Shown: positions 51,374-62,153 of the stretch, piece after piece
Position numbering within the stretch: position 1 is the first letter of the stretch
How the letters are laid out: each line of letters begins with the position of its first letter
Source: Schaalia sp. 19OD2882
Lineage (GTDB): Bacteria; Actinomycetota; Actinomycetes; Actinomycetales; Actinomycetaceae
Assembly (NCBI RefSeq): GCF_018986735.1
Contig: NZ_CP065521.1
Span: forward strand, 1,860,001-1,924,000
DNA length: 64,000 nt
Reading direction: 5' to 3'
Translations under genes and position numbers: made by a program
Notes under the pieces: generated by a model
Told to the model about the DNA's origin: nothing
The model's database searches: none
The model's input: only the letters and a program-made list of their open reading frames with translations

Positions 51374-52801
51374 TCAGCGGGTTCCCATGTGCTCCTGGAC
51401 CGGAATGTCGATGGTCGGCAGATCGCGCACGGCCTTGCGGACGGCCTTGGACACCGCCAGCGGCACGCGCTCGTCGAAGACGCCCGGAATGATGTAACTG
51501 GCGTTCAACTCGTCAGCGGAAATGACTCCGGCAATGGCCACGGCGGCCACGCGGAGCACTTCGGTGGTGATCTCCTTGACCTTGGCATCCAGCAGGCCGC
51601 GGAACAGACCCGGGAAGGCCAGGACGTTGTTGATCTGGTTCGGGTAGTCGGAGCGCCCAGTGGCCACGATGCGCGCGTACTGGGCGGCTCCGATGGGGTC
51701 GACCTCCGGGGTGGGGTTGGCCAGGGCGAAGACGATGGCATCAGGAGCCATGGTGGCCACGTCCTCGGGCGCGAGGATCCCACCCTGGGACACGCCGATG
51801 AACACGTCTGCGCCCTTCAGCCCTTCCTTCAAGCCGCCGTGGACCAGGCGCGGATTCGTCGCCTCGGCCAGGGCCTTGCGCGAGGGGTGCATTCCTTCGG
51901 TCCTGTCGGCCGCCAGGGCGCCGGTGCGCCCGTAGCCGACCACGTCCAGTGCCCCTTGGGCGAGCAGCAGGCGAATGATGGCATTGCCGGCCGCACCCAC
52001 GCCCGAGACGACGATGCGCACGTCCTCGATCCTCTTGCCGACGATTTTCAGGGCGTTGAGCAGAGCCGCCAGGACGACGATGGCCGTGCCGTGCTGGTCG
52101 TCGTGGAAGACGGGGATGTCGAGTTCAGCGCGCAGGCGCTCCTCGATCTCGAAGCATCGCGGCGCCGAAATGTCCTCCAGGTTGATGCCGCCGTAGGCCG
52201 GGGCGATGGCCTTGACGATGCGGATGATCTCCTCGGTGTCCTTCGTGTCGAGGACCACGGGCCATGCGTCGACGCCGCCGAATTGCTTGAACAGGACCGC
52301 CTTGCCCTCCATGACGGGCAGGGCCGCCTCCGGGCCGATGTCGCCCAGCCCCAGCACCGCGGTGCCGTCGGAGACCACTGCCACCGAGTTGGCCTTCATG
52401 GTGAGCAGATGCGCCTTCTGGGGTGAGTCGTGGATGGCCGTGCACACGCGGGCCACACCCGGTGTGTAGGCGCGCGAGAGGTCGTCGCGGTTGCGCAGCG
52501 GCACCTTGGAGGAGACTTCGATCTTGCCGCCGATGTGCGACATGAAGGTCTGGTCGGCCACCGAGGTGGTCCGCACGCCCTCGATGCCGTCCAGAGCGTC
52601 TTCGACCTCGCGACGGTGGGCGGAGTCGCGCGTGTCGCAGGTCAGGTCGATGACCAGGCGGCCGCGGTCCGAGTCGGCGACGTCCAGGCCCTTGACCTGG
52701 GCGCCGGTCTTGGTGACTTCGTCGACGATGGTGGCCACGGAGGCGCGGGTCTCGTCGAGTTCGAGCCTGTAGGAGGCGGTGTACGAGGGCGAAGTGCGCA
52801 T
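51374..52801 (-). CDS. NAD-dependent malic enzyme with N-terminal ACT domain
   Basis: 475 residues. An ACT-type regulatory domain (residues about 8-85: [19 protein letters not shown]) is followed by the malic enzyme: the catalytic Tyr in [10 protein letters not shown], Lys region [20 protein letters not shown], metal-binding [23 protein letters not shown], and NAD site [16 protein letters not shown]. It converts malate to pyruvate and CO2. Start ATG at 52801 (AGAGGA upstream). Stands alone. Confidence 0.93.
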   Translation of the reverse strand: MRTSPSYTASYRLELDETRASVATIVDEVTKTGAQVKGLDVADSDRGRLVIDLTCDTRDSAHRREVEDALDGIEGVRTTSVADQTFMSHIGGKIEVSSKVPLRNRDDLSRAYTPGVARVCTAIHDSPQKAHLLTMKANSVAVVSDGTAVLGLGDIGPEAALPVMEGKAVLFKQFGGVDAWPVVLDTKDTEEIIRIVKAIAPAYGGINLEDISAPRCFEIEERLRAELDIPVFHDDQHGTAIVVLAALLNALKIVGKRIEDVRIVVSGVGAAGNAIIRLLLAQGALDVVGYGRTGALAADRTEGMHPSRKALAEATNPRLVHGGLKEGLKGADVFIGVSQGGILAPEDVATMAPDAIVFALANPTPEVDPIGAAQYARIVATGRSDYPNQINNVLAFPGLFRGLLDAKVKEITTEVLRVAAVAIAGVISADELNASYIIPGVFDERVPLAVSKAVRKAVRDLPTIDIPVQEHMGTR

Positions 52802-52907
52802 CGAGTTCCTCTGTTCGGCGTCCCGTGCGGACGCGGTTTCTTCACGGATGGGACCATCGTATGGGCCCGCCGGATTCGCGGCGATGCACTGTCGTAGGCC
52901 GGACGAA

Positions 52908-52961
52908 CCCCCGCCCTCGTCCGTTCCGGTTTGCAAAGGGATGCGGGGACGAGGGCGGGGG
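52908..52961 (-). terminator. Terminator of the monosaccharide ABC operon
   Basis: A 15-bp perfect stem CCCCCGCCCTCGTCC (52908-52922) / GGACGAGGGCGGGGG (52947-52961) 27 bp after the binding-protein stop. No U-tract is visible. Confidence 0.7.
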
Positions 52962-52987
52962 TCCAGGCGGTTGTCAGTCGGCGCGTC

Positions 52988-54112
52988 TCACTTGAGCAGT
53001 TCGAGGCGGGCCTTGTCGTCCTTGAAGACGTCCTTGACGTTGTCCTTGGTGACGACGATCGGGTCGAGGGCGTAGACGGCCACGTCGACCTTGCCGTTGT
53101 TGGCGCGCTCGGTCGGCTCGGGCAGGGCCTCGCCCTTCTGGAGTGCCTGGATCAACTCGACGGTCTTGACGACGAGGTCCTGGGTGGGCTTGGCCACGGT
53201 CGAGTACTGCTTGCCCTGCCAGATGGAGACCACGGACTCGTTCTCGGCGTCCAGCCCGGTGACCACGGGCAGTTCCTGGCCGGCCTGCTCGGCCGAGGTG
53301 AGGATGGCGCGTGCGATGCCGTCATTCGGTGAGAGGACACCGTCGATCTTCTTGTCGGCGTAGAAGCCGGACAGCAGCGAGTCCATGCGCGACTGGGCCT
53401 TGGCGTTGTCCCAGTCGGGGGTGGCGGCCTGGGTGAAGTCCATCTGAGCGGAGACGACCTTGAGGGTGCCGTCGTCGATCTTGGGCTTGAGGACGCTCAT
53501 GGCTCCCTTGAAGAAGTTCGGGGCGTTCGGGTCGGCGGGGCCGCCGCCGAAGAGCTCGATGTTGTACGGGCCGTTGCCCTTCTTGGCCTTGAGGCCGTCG
53601 AGCAGTGACTGTCCCTGCAATTCACCGGTGCGCACGGAGCCGAATTGGACGACTGCATCCACGGAGGCGGTGTTCTCGATGAGACGGTCGTAGCCGATGA
53701 CGGCCACGCCGGCCTCCTTGGCCTTGTCGAGGACCGAGCCGAGCTGGGTGCCGTCGATGGGGCCGACGACGATGACCTTTGCGCCCTGCTCGATCATGGC
53801 TTCGATCTGCTGTTGCTGCTGGGGGACCTTCTGGTCGGCGGACTGGACGAGGGGCTTGAAGCCGGCGGCCGTGAGCTGCTCGTTGAACATCGTCTCGGCC
53901 TCCTTCCAGTTCTGGGTGCCCAGCCACGGCAGTGCGACGCCGACCGTGGAGTCGGCGGGGAAGCCGGTGGTGCTCGCAGGTGCCGAGCCAGAGGCCGCCG
54001 TGTCGGTGCTGGCGCCGGAGGAGGCCCCTTCTCGGCCGCCACCGGAACATGCTCCCAGGGCGAGGGCGGCGACGGCTGTGAGCGCCAGCGCCCCGACAAG
54101 GTTCTTCTTCAT
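52988..54112 (-). CDS. Monosaccharide ABC transporter, substrate-binding lipoprotein
   Basis: 374 residues. Lipoprotein signal MKKNLVGALALTAVAALALG followed by the lipid Cys (about 22). Periplasmic-binding type I fold as in xylose/galactose (ChvE/XylF-like) proteins: VGVALPWLGTQNWKEAE, KVIVVGPIDGTQLGSVLDKA, GYDRLIENT, VLSPNDGIARAILTSAEQ and VVTGLDAENESV. Last gene of its operon, a position normally first in chvE-gguAB. Sugar not determinable. Confidence 0.9.
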   Translation of the reverse strand: MKKNLVGALALTAVAALALGACSGGGREGASSGASTDTAASGSAPASTTGFPADSTVGVALPWLGTQNWKEAETMFNEQLTAAGFKPLVQSADQKVPQQQQQIEAMIEQGAKVIVVGPIDGTQLGSVLDKAKEAGVAVIGYDRLIENTASVDAVVQFGSVRTGELQGQSLLDGLKAKKGNGPYNIELFGGGPADPNAPNFFKGAMSVLKPKIDDGTLKVVSAQMDFTQAATPDWDNAKAQSRMDSLLSGFYADKKIDGVLSPNDGIARAILTSAEQAGQELPVVTGLDAENESVVSIWQGKQYSTVAKPTQDLVVKTVELIQALQKGEALPEPTERANNGKVDVAVYALDPIVVTKDNVKDVFKDDKARLELLK

Positions 54113-54164
54113 GGGTCTTTCCTTTCGGGTGTGGGGAATTTGGACGAGTCAGTGCGACCGGTTC

Positions 54165-55430
54165 TCAGGCGTCGGTGCCCGAGGGGGTCGGTGTCGTGGA
54201 TGAGGTCGGGGCCGCCTGTTCCTTGGATTTGAACCCCTTTGCCAGGTGGCCGAGGATCGAGGGCCTGCCCTGTTGCTTGTTGTAGACGTCGAAGGCCACG
54301 GCGGCCAGCAGCACCAGACCCTTGATGACCTGGGTCTTGTCTGCGCCGACGCCCATGAGCATGAGGCCGTTGTTGAGGACGGCCATGACCAGGCCACCGA
54401 TCATGGATCCGACCACGGTGCCGATGCCGCCGGAGACCGCCGCACCTCCGATGAAGACGGCGGCGATGGCGTCGAGCTCCCACATGTTGCCGTCGGAGGG
54501 GCCTGCGGAGGTGGCTCGACCGACGAAGAGGATGCCTGCCAGTGCGGCCAGGAAGGACATGTTGACCATGACCAGGAAGTAGGTGCGGGCGGTGTTGACA
54601 CCTGAGAGGGCGGCTGCGGCCTTGTTGCCGCCGACGGCGTAGATGTGGCGTCCGAAGGTCGTGCGCTGGGTGATGACGTGGTAGATCACGACCAACAGGA
54701 CCAGGATGAGGCCGGGGATCGGGAAGGAGGTCCCCGGGCGACCGTGACCGAAGAGGTAGGTGAGATATCCGATGACGACGACGATGAGGGCCGAACGAAC
54801 GGCGGGGATCCACACGGGGACCTCGATGCCGTGGGCCTGGGCGCGCGAGCGACGGCGGAACTCGGACCACACGAACCACACGGCGGCGGCGATTCCCAGG
54901 ACCAGGGTCGAGTTGTTCATCTGGGTCCACGCGGGCCCCCATTCGGGCAGGTAGCCGGCGCCGAGGTACTTGAACTGGTCGGGCACGGGGGCCGAGATGG
55001 AGTTGGAGATCCAGATGACTCCACCGCGGAAGATCATCATGCCGGCAAGGGTGGTGATGAACCCGGGGATGCCGACCTTGGACAGCCAGAAGCCGTGCCA
55101 GGCCCCGATGACGACACCCAGGGTCAGTCCACCCAGGAGTGCCGCCCACCAGGGCAGCCCCAGATCCTTGATGCCCAGGGCGACGCACATCCCGACGAAA
55201 CCTGCCACCGATCCGACGGACAGGTCGATCTGGCCGATGACGATGACCATGACCATGCCGATGGCCAGGATGAGGACGTAGGCGTTTCCGGAGACGAGGT
55301 TCTGGAAGTTGGAGGAGGTGAGCATGCGCCCACCGGAGACGAATTCGAAGGCGAGGACAAGCGCGAGCAGTGCGAGCACCATCGTGTACTGCTGGAGGTT
55401 GCCCCCGAGAACCTGCTTGAGGAACTTCAT
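54165..55430 (-). CDS. Monosaccharide ABC transporter permease (GguB/XylH-like)
   Basis: 421 residues with about ten membrane helices. BPD_transp_2 domain with ILAIGMVMVIVIGQIDLSVG, IPGFITTLAGMMIFRGG, and AVGGNKAAAALSGVNTART, then GAAVSGGIGTVVGSMIGGLVMAVLN. Long-form permease typical of the multiple-sugar GguB group. The middle gene, 28 bp after the ATPase stop. Confidence 0.92.
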   Translation of the reverse strand: MKFLKQVLGGNLQQYTMVLALLALVLAFEFVSGGRMLTSSNFQNLVSGNAYVLILAIGMVMVIVIGQIDLSVGSVAGFVGMCVALGIKDLGLPWWAALLGGLTLGVVIGAWHGFWLSKVGIPGFITTLAGMMIFRGGVIWISNSISAPVPDQFKYLGAGYLPEWGPAWTQMNNSTLVLGIAAAVWFVWSEFRRRSRAQAHGIEVPVWIPAVRSALIVVVIGYLTYLFGHGRPGTSFPIPGLILVLLVVIYHVITQRTTFGRHIYAVGGNKAAAALSGVNTARTYFLVMVNMSFLAALAGILFVGRATSAGPSDGNMWELDAIAAVFIGGAAVSGGIGTVVGSMIGGLVMAVLNNGLMLMGVGADKTQVIKGLVLLAAVAFDVYNKQQGRPSILGHLAKGFKSKEQAAPTSSTTPTPSGTDA

Positions 55431-55457
55431 TGTCGCGGTCTTTCGTGGCAGGGGCGC

Positions 55458-57008
55458 TCAGTGCGCCGCAGGGGTGGTTGAGGATGTGGTCATGCGCCGC
55501 ATGAGGGACTCCTGGTCCGCGTCGGCACGGTCGAGGACGCCGGTGATCTCGCCCTCGCAGATGGTGTAGATGCGGTCGCAGATCCCGAGCAGTTCCGGAA
55601 GTTCGGAGGAAATGACGACCACTGCCCGGCCCTGGTCGGCCAGGGAGAGGATGAGTTTGTAGATCTCGTACTTGGCGCCGACGTCGATGCCTCGGGTCGG
55701 CTCGTCGAGGATGAGGACCTTCGGGTCGGGGAACATCCACTTGGCCAGGACGACCTTCTGTTGGTTTCCGCCGGAGAGGGTGACCACCCCGGTGTGCGTG
55801 GTGGGGGCCTTGATCCGCAGGTCTTGGCGGTACTTCTCGGCGATCTGACGTTCCTTGTCCATGTCGAGCAGGCCGCTGGAGACGATGGCCTTGAGGTTTG
55901 CCGACACGATGGTCTGGCGGATGGTGTCCAGGAGGTTCAGGCCCAGGGTCTTTCGGTCCTCGGGGACGTATGCCAGGCCCTTGTCGATGGCCTTGGAGAC
56001 GGTGTCCATGACCACTTCCTCGCCGTCGAGGACGACGCTTCCACCCACATGGCGCCCGTAGGAGTGTCCGAAGACGGACCTGGCCAATTCGGTGCGGCCG
56101 GCTCCCATGAGCCCGGCGAAGCCGACGATCTCGCCGCGTCGCACGTGGAAGGAGGCTCCCTTGACGGCCAGACGCCCCGGCACGGTTTCGGATTCGACGC
56201 TCCAGTTGCGCACTTCGAGCAGGATTTCCCCGATGTGGGGGGTGTGTTCGGGGTAGCGGTTCTCGATGGAGCGGCCGACCATGGCGCGGATGATCCGGTC
56301 CTCGTCGACCTCGCCGGCGACGACGTCGTAGGTCTCGACAGTACGTCCGTCACGGATGACGGTGACCGCGTCGGAGACGGCGGCGATCTCGTTGAGTTTG
56401 TGGGAGATCATCAGGCAAGTGATGCCCTTGCCCTTGAGTCCTTTCATGAGTGACAGGAGGTTCGCCGAATCCTCCTCGTTGAGGGCCGAGGTGGGCTCGT
56501 CCAGGATGAGGACCTTGACGTCCTTGGACAGGGCCTTGGCGATCTCGACCAGCTGCTGTTGGCCGACTCCGAGGTTCTTCACCGGTGTCGTGGGGTCGAC
56601 GTCGAGGCCGACCCTGGCCAGCAGGTCGATGCTGCGGACCTTGGCGGCGTCCCAGTCGATGAGGCCGCCTCGGGTGATCTCCGAGCCGAGGAAGATGTTC
56701 TCGGCCACGGAGAGTTCGGGGATGAGGGCGAGCTCCTGGTGGATGATGACGATGCCGGCCTTCTCCGAGGCTTTGATTGAGGAGAAGGTCTGTTCGACCC
56801 CGTCCAGCACGATCCGCCCGCCGTAGGAGCCGTGCGGGTGGACGCCGGACAGGACTTTCATGAGGGTGGACTTGCCGGCTCCGTTCTCTCCACAGATGGC
56901 GTGGATGTCGGCTCTGCGCACGGTCATGGTCACGTCGTCGAGGGCGCGCACGCCGGGGAACTCCTTGACGATGTGTTGCATTTCGAGGATGACGGGGGCT
57001 GTTGTCAT
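55458..57008 (-). CDS. Monosaccharide ABC transporter ATPase, double domain (GguA/MmsA-like)
   Basis: 516 residues with two ABC domains. First: Walker A GENGAGKSTLMK, Walker B ILDEPTSALN, signature GVGQQQLVEIAKAL. Second (from about 270): degenerate Walker A GLMGAGRTELAR, signature LSGGNQQKVVLAKW, and ILDEPTRGID. The classic pattern for sugar ABC transporters. Start ATG with GGAGGAGAG upstream. First gene, divergent from the ROK regulator. Confidence 0.94.
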   Translation of the reverse strand: MTTAPVILEMQHIVKEFPGVRALDDVTMTVRRADIHAICGENGAGKSTLMKVLSGVHPHGSYGGRIVLDGVEQTFSSIKASEKAGIVIIHQELALIPELSVAENIFLGSEITRGGLIDWDAAKVRSIDLLARVGLDVDPTTPVKNLGVGQQQLVEIAKALSKDVKVLILDEPTSALNEEDSANLLSLMKGLKGKGITCLMISHKLNEIAAVSDAVTVIRDGRTVETYDVVAGEVDEDRIIRAMVGRSIENRYPEHTPHIGEILLEVRNWSVESETVPGRLAVKGASFHVRRGEIVGFAGLMGAGRTELARSVFGHSYGRHVGGSVVLDGEEVVMDTVSKAIDKGLAYVPEDRKTLGLNLLDTIRQTIVSANLKAIVSSGLLDMDKERQIAEKYRQDLRIKAPTTHTGVVTLSGGNQQKVVLAKWMFPDPKVLILDEPTRGIDVGAKYEIYKLILSLADQGRAVVVISSELPELLGICDRIYTICEGEITGVLDRADADQESLMRRMTTSSTTPAAH

Positions 57009-57083
57009 CTCTCCTCCAATTCGTCGATGAATCGGTGACGGACTTCACTGCCCATCCATTTGGAACGATAGGTCCCCCACGAC

Positions 57084-57108
57084 CTTGAGATCAAGACTTG
57101 AACGCAAG
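57084..57108. promoter_or_regulatory. Tandem inverted repeats, operator-like
   Basis: CTTGAGATCAAG (57084-57095) and CTTGAACGCAAG (57097-57108): two imperfect palindromes 13 bp apart, in the divergent promoter region of the sugar transporter and the ROK gene. Likely binding sites for the ROK regulator; not proven. Confidence 0.45.
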
Positions 57109-57205
57109 CGTGACCAGATCGTTACATCTCCGAACTCAACAGATGTCGGACACCTCCGCGGACTCCCACAGGATCATGCGGCGAAAGTACTGCTAGCGTG
57201 GGGGA

Positions 57206-58381
57206 ATGAGTTCGACGAGCATCGCGCCGGGATCACCGTCATCCCTTCGCGAAGCGAACTCTGCACGCATCGTCGACTCGGTCAAGAAATTCGGACGTAT
57301 CACCCAGGTCGAACTGGCCGCCGCCACGGGCCTGTCCCCCGCGACCGTGTCCAACATCGTCAAGCAACTCACCGCCAACGGCGTCGTGCGCACCTCCACC
57401 ACCATCCGCTCCGGCAGGCGCGCCCAACTGGTGTCCATGGCCACCTCCTCCTCCCTGTGCGTGGGGATCCACGTGGGACCGCGGCACCTGAGCATCGAAG
57501 TGGCCGACGAGAGCCACGAGGTCAGCGCCGGCCAACGCCTGCCCCTGCCCAGCAACCACAGGGCCGACACGACCCTGGACAGGGCGGCGCTGCTCGTCAT
57601 GGAACTCGCGGAGAACGTCGACTCCACCCTGTCGGAGGTCAATGCCCTCGCCCTCGTCCTGCCCCTGCCCGTGGACCCCGCCACGGGGACGCCCTCGCCG
57701 GGAGGACACATGGCGGACATGTCGGACTGGGAGAATCTCGATGTGGCCGGGGTCCTCGGACGCAGACTCGGCGCCCCCGTACTCGTCGAGAACGACGCGC
57801 ACGCCGCAGCCCTGGGCGAATCCCGCTTCGGATCCTTGCGCGGAGTCGACAACGCCATCTACGTCCACGCCTCGCACCACGTGGGCGCAGGACTGGTCGT
57901 CGACGGCCGCCTGCACCGCGGCAACCGCGGGCTGGCAGGACAGATCGGGCACGTCCAGGTCGACCCCGCAGGGATCATCTGCCGCTGCGGATCGCGCGGC
58001 TGCCTGGAAACCGTCGTCGGCGCCGACGCCCTGCTCGGCCTCATGCGCATGAACCGCTCCATCCGTTCACTGGCCGACATCGTCCGGGGCGCCAACGAGG
58101 GCGACCCGGGGTGCCGACAGGTCGTCGCCGACGCCGCCGCCGCCATCGGCGCCGTCGTGGCGGACCTCGCCGTGGCCACCGCCCCCACCCACATCGTCCT
58201 GGGTGGAGAACTGGCCTCCACCGGAGACGTCTTCCTCACCCCCGTCAACGAAGCACTCTCGCGACGCGCCTTCCTGCCCACGGACATCGCGCTGACCACG
58301 ACGACCCTGGAAGGACGCGCCGAGGTCCTCGGTGCGCTGGCCCTGGCACGCGAGACCGAAACCGAGGCAGGTCGACGATGA
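57206..58381 (+). CDS. ROK-family transcriptional regulator
   Basis: 391 residues. N-terminal winged helix-turn-helix (residues about 20-75: GRITQVELAAATGLSPATVSNIV) then a ROK sugar-binding domain with VENDAHAAALGESR, the zinc motif GHVQVDPAGIICRCGSRGCLE split as GHxxxxxxGxxCxCGxxGCxE, and LGGELASTGDVF. Likely represses the sugar ABC operon and itself. TAGCGT is -12 to -7 from the ATG, so the mRNA is probably leaderless. Confidence 0.9.
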   Translation: MSSTSIAPGSPSSLREANSARIVDSVKKFGRITQVELAAATGLSPATVSNIVKQLTANGVVRTSTTIRSGRRAQLVSMATSSSLCVGIHVGPRHLSIEVADESHEVSAGQRLPLPSNHRADTTLDRAALLVMELAENVDSTLSEVNALALVLPLPVDPATGTPSPGGHMADMSDWENLDVAGVLGRRLGAPVLVENDAHAAALGESRFGSLRGVDNAIYVHASHHVGAGLVVDGRLHRGNRGLAGQIGHVQVDPAGIICRCGSRGCLETVVGADALLGLMRMNRSIRSLADIVRGANEGDPGCRQVVADAAAAIGAVVADLAVATAPTHIVLGGELASTGDVFLTPVNEALSRRAFLPTDIALTTTTLEGRAEVLGALALARETETEAGRR

Positions 58382-59133
58382 CCCCACCCTTGCTGGAACT
58401 GCACGGCCTGACCAAGCTCTTCGGCGGTGTCGAGGCCCTCGTCGACGTCGACCTGACCCTCGACAGGCACGAGATCGTCGCCCTGGTCGGTGACAACGCC
58501 GCCGGGAAGTCGACGCTGGCGAAAATGGTCACCGGGGTCGAACAGCCCACGCGCGGACGGATCCTCGTCGACGGGCAGCCGGTGACGATCCCCTCGCCGC
58601 GTGCGGCCTTCACCCTGGGCATCGCCACCGTCTTCCAGGAACTCGCCCTGTGCGACAACCTCGACGTCACGGCGAACATCTTCCTCGGCAGGGAGATCCG
58701 CACAGGCGACCGCCTCCTCGACGAGGCCACCATGGAGAGCCAGGCCCGCCGCTTCCTGGACGCCCTCGGCTCGCGGATCCCCGACGTCCACGCGCCCCTC
58801 ACGCAGCTGTCCGCCGGACAACGCCAGTGCGTGGCCATTGCCCGCACCCTGGTCGCCGACCCGCGGATCGTCGTCCTGGACGAACCCACCGCCTCACTGT
58901 CGGTGGCCCAGACCGCCGAGGTCCTCACCCACGTGTCGGGACTTCGGGACCTGGGGCTGGGGGTGATCCTCATCAGCCACAACCTTGCGGACATGCGGGC
59001 CGTGGCCGACAGGATCGTCGTCCTGCGCCATGGGCGCATCAACGGGCGATTCGACGCCTCCCGGGTGAGCACCGAGGAGGTCATCGCAGCAATGACAGGG
59101 GCCAGGCGCTACCGGGACACCCCTCGCGCCTGA
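58378..59133 (+). CDS. Lone single-domain sugar ABC ATPase (FrcA/XylG-like)
   Basis: 251 residues, one ABC domain: Walker A GDNAAGKSTLAK, QFQ-type FQELALC, signature LSAGQRQCVAIART, Walker B IVVLDEPTASLS, H-loop ISHNLAD. It looks like fructose or ribose ATPases of single-domain type, but no permease or binding protein is near. Its ATG overlaps the ROK stop (ATGA), so it is made with the regulator. It could serve the divergent permease, serve a distant permease or act in regulation. Confidence 0.82.
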   Translation: MTPPLLELHGLTKLFGGVEALVDVDLTLDRHEIVALVGDNAAGKSTLAKMVTGVEQPTRGRILVDGQPVTIPSPRAAFTLGIATVFQELALCDNLDVTANIFLGREIRTGDRLLDEATMESQARRFLDALGSRIPDVHAPLTQLSAGQRQCVAIARTLVADPRIVVLDEPTASLSVAQTAEVLTHVSGLRDLGLGVILISHNLADMRAVADRIVVLRHGRINGRFDASRVSTEEVIAAMTGARRYRDTPRA

Positions 59134-59148
59134 CCCCCGCCGTGCGCC

Positions 59149-60645
59149 TCAGGCGCCGACCATCTCCATGATGAGTTCGCGCACGCGGGCGGCGTCGGCC
59201 TGCCCCTTCGTCGCCTTCATCACCGCGCCGACCAGGGCGCCGGCCGCCTGGACCTTGCCGCCCTTGATCTTCTCGACGATGCCCGGGTTGGCCTCCAACG
59301 CCTCCTGGACGGCAGCGGTCAGGGCTCCCTCGTCAGAGACCACCTCGAGGCCGCGGGCCTCGACGACCTGGACGGGTGAGCCCTCGCCGGCAAGGACACC
59401 CTCGAGGACCTGACGCGCCAGCTTGTCGGTGAGGCGCCCGGAATCCACCAGGCCCTGCAACTCCGCAATGGCGGCGGGGGTCACGGGCATGTCCGCCAAG
59501 GAGGTCTCGCTCTCCTTGGCCTTGCGCGCCAATTCGCCCATCCACCACTTGCGGGCCGCACCCGCGGGGCACCCGGCCGCCGTCGTCGCCTCGATGAGCT
59601 CCAGGGCCCCGGCGTTGACGACGTCACGCATCTCCATCTCGGAGCAGCCCCACTCCTGGCGCAGACGACGCCTCTTGGCCACCGGCAGCTCCGGCAGGCC
59701 CGCGCGCAGCTCTTCGACCCACTCGCGCGAGGCGGTCACCGGCACCAGGTCCGGCTCGGGGAAGTAGCGGTAGTCCTCGGCGTCCGACTTGCCACGTCCG
59801 GGTGAAGTCGAGCCGTCGTCCTCGTGGAAGTGGCGGGTCTCCTGGATGACGATACCGCCGCCGGACAGGATCGCCGCCTGACGCTGGATCTCGAAGCGGA
59901 CGGCCCGCTCGATGGAACGGAAGGAGTTGACGTTCTTCGTCTCGCTGCGCACGCCGAAGGGGGCCTGCGGGTCGGGGCGCAGGGAGACGTTGATGTCGGC
60001 GCGGACATTGCCGCGCTCCATGCGCGCCTCGGAGACCTCCAGCGCGCGAAAGATGTCACGCAGGGTCTGGACGTAGGCGCGCGCCACCTCGGGGGCGCGC
60101 TCGCCGGCGCCCTCGATGGGGCGGGTGACGATCTCCACCAGGGGCACGCCGGCACGGTTGTAGTCCACCAAGGAGTACTCGGCCCCGTGGATGCGTCCGT
60201 CCGCGCCACCCACATGCGTGTTCTTGCCGGCGTCCTCCTCCATGTGGGCGCGTTCGATCTCGACGCGGAACAAGGTGCCGTCCTCCAGCTCGACATCCAC
60301 CCATCCGTCATGGGCGATGGGCTCGTCGTACTGGGAGGTCTGGAAGGCTTTGGTGAGGTCCGGGTAGAAGTAGCTCTTGCGCGCAAAACGGCAGGTCTGC
60401 GCGATCTGGCAGTTCAAGGCCAAGCCGATCTTGACCGCGTACTCCACCGCAGTGCCGTTGACAACGGGCAGCGAGCCGGGCAGGCCCAAGGAGACGGGGG
60501 TGACGTGCGTGTTCGCTTCGCCGCCGAAGGCGTTGGGGGCGGCGTCGAACATCTTCGTGGCCGTGCCCAGTTCGACATGCACCTCGATGCCGAGGACCGG
60601 GTCGAAGTCGGCGACCGCACGATCAAAGTCCATGAGTTCGGTCAT
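59149..60645 (-). CDS. gatB: Asp-tRNA(Asn)/Glu-tRNA(Gln) amidotransferase subunit B
   Basis: 498 residues. GatB catalytic: [60 protein letters not shown], and a C-terminal YqeY-type domain ending VRELIMEMV. It phosphorylates mischarged tRNA and transfers ammonia from GatA. The start is ATG at 60645, overlapping the gatA stop (TGATG). Probably one operon gatC-gatA-gatB. Confidence 0.97.
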   Translation of the reverse strand: MTELMDFDRAVADFDPVLGIEVHVELGTATKMFDAAPNAFGGEANTHVTPVSLGLPGSLPVVNGTAVEYAVKIGLALNCQIAQTCRFARKSYFYPDLTKAFQTSQYDEPIAHDGWVDVELEDGTLFRVEIERAHMEEDAGKNTHVGGADGRIHGAEYSLVDYNRAGVPLVEIVTRPIEGAGERAPEVARAYVQTLRDIFRALEVSEARMERGNVRADINVSLRPDPQAPFGVRSETKNVNSFRSIERAVRFEIQRQAAILSGGGIVIQETRHFHEDDGSTSPGRGKSDAEDYRYFPEPDLVPVTASREWVEELRAGLPELPVAKRRRLRQEWGCSEMEMRDVVNAGALELIEATTAAGCPAGAARKWWMGELARKAKESETSLADMPVTPAAIAELQGLVDSGRLTDKLARQVLEGVLAGEGSPVQVVEARGLEVVSDEGALTAAVQEALEANPGIVEKIKGGKVQAAGALVGAVMKATKGQADAARVRELIMEMVGA

Positions 60646-62153
60646 CACAGGGTCTCCTCCCAGGTGGCGGCGGGGCAGGCGGAAGCGACGTCCTCCACCA
60701 GCGTCTCGACGAGGGCGGCAACCTCGTACATCTTCAGGTCGGCGTGCGCAGGGGCGATCACCTGGAAGCCGATGGGCAGTCCCTGCCCGTCCAGGCCGCA
60801 GGGCACGGACATGGCCGGCACACCCGCGAGGTTGGCGGGGATGGTGGCGATGTCGTTGAGGTACATGGCCATCGGATCGTCGATCTTGTCGCCGAAACGG
60901 AAGGCCGTGGTCGGTGCCGTCGGGGAGACGAGGACGTCCACGTCGGCGAAGACACGGTCGAAGTCACGCTGGATGAGGGTGCGGACCTTCTGGGCGCTGC
61001 CGTAGTAGGCGTCGTAGTAGCCGGCCGACAGGACGTGGGTGCCCAGGATGATGCGGCGCTTGACCTCGTCGCCGAAACCCGCTTCACGGGTGGCGGCCAT
61101 GACGCGCTCGGCGGTGACGGGGCCTTCGCCGGGTTCGACCCGGATGCCGTAACGCATGCCGTCGAAGCGAGCCAGGTTCGAACTCACCTCTGCGGGCATG
61201 ATGAGGTAGTAGGCGGCCAGCGCGTAGTCGAAGCTCGGGCAGGAGACCTCGACGATTTCAGCGCCCGCCCCGCGCAGTTCGTCGACGGTGGCGGTGAAGG
61301 AGGCCAGGACCTCCTCCTGGTAGCCCTCGCCGGACAATTCGGTGACCACTCCCACTCGCAGTCCCTCCAGGCGCCCGGCCCCGGCCACACGAGCCACCGC
61401 CTGGCCAAGGTCGGGTACGGGGGCGTTCAGCGAGGTCGAGTCCAGCGGGTCGTGTCCACCGACCAATTCGGTCAGCGCAGCGGCGTCGGCCACCGTGCGG
61501 GTGACCGGGCCGATCTGGTCCAGGGAGGAGGCCATGGCGACCAGGCCGTAACGGGAGATTGCACCATAGGTGGGTTTGGCGCCGACGGTGCCGGTGACCG
61601 AACCCGGCTGGCGGATGGAACCACCGGTGTCGGAGCCGAGCGCCAGGGGCACCATGAAGGCGCTGACCGCTGCCGCCGAACCGCCGCCCGAGCCGCCGGG
61701 AATGTGCTCCATGTCCCACGGGTTGCGAGTCGGCCCGAAGGCGGAGTGTTCCGTGGACGAGCCCATGGCGAACTCGTCCATGTTCGTCTTGCCGACGATC
61801 GGCAGGCCCGCCGCCTTGATCCTGTCCACGACGGTTGCGTCGTAGGGGGGCAACCAGCCCTCAAGGATCTTCGAGGCGCAGGTGGTGGGCATCCCGCGGG
61901 TCACCATGTTGTCCTTCAGGGCGATGGGCACACCCGCCAGCGGGTGCAGCTCCTCGCCTGCTCCCCGGCGACGGTCGACCTCGGCGGCGGTGGCCAGGGC
62001 GCCCTCGCGGTCGATGTGGAGGAAGGCGTTGACGCGGGGATTCAGGGCCTCGATGCGGTCCAGGCACGCGGTGGTCAACTCCACCGCGGTGATCTCGCCG
62101 GCGCGCAGCGCAGCAGCCAGGTCCAGGGCGGTGCGTGCAAGGAGCTCGTTCAT
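60645..62153 (-). CDS. gatA: Asp-tRNA(Asn)/Glu-tRNA(Gln) amidotransferase subunit A
   Basis: 502 residues. Amidase signature family: catalytic Lys in [14 protein letters not shown], cis-Ser and Ser nucleophile region [14 protein letters not shown] and [13 protein letters not shown]. It releases ammonia from glutamine and delivers it to GatB. ATG at 62153 overlaps gatC stop (TGATG). Confidence 0.97.
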   Translation of the reverse strand: MNELLARTALDLAAALRAGEITAVELTTACLDRIEALNPRVNAFLHIDREGALATAAEVDRRRGAGEELHPLAGVPIALKDNMVTRGMPTTCASKILEGWLPPYDATVVDRIKAAGLPIVGKTNMDEFAMGSSTEHSAFGPTRNPWDMEHIPGGSGGGSAAAVSAFMVPLALGSDTGGSIRQPGSVTGTVGAKPTYGAISRYGLVAMASSLDQIGPVTRTVADAAALTELVGGHDPLDSTSLNAPVPDLGQAVARVAGAGRLEGLRVGVVTELSGEGYQEEVLASFTATVDELRGAGAEIVEVSCPSFDYALAAYYLIMPAEVSSNLARFDGMRYGIRVEPGEGPVTAERVMAATREAGFGDEVKRRIILGTHVLSAGYYDAYYGSAQKVRTLIQRDFDRVFADVDVLVSPTAPTTAFRFGDKIDDPMAMYLNDIATIPANLAGVPAMSVPCGLDGQGLPIGFQVIAPAHADLKMYEVAALVETLVEDVASACPAATWEETL

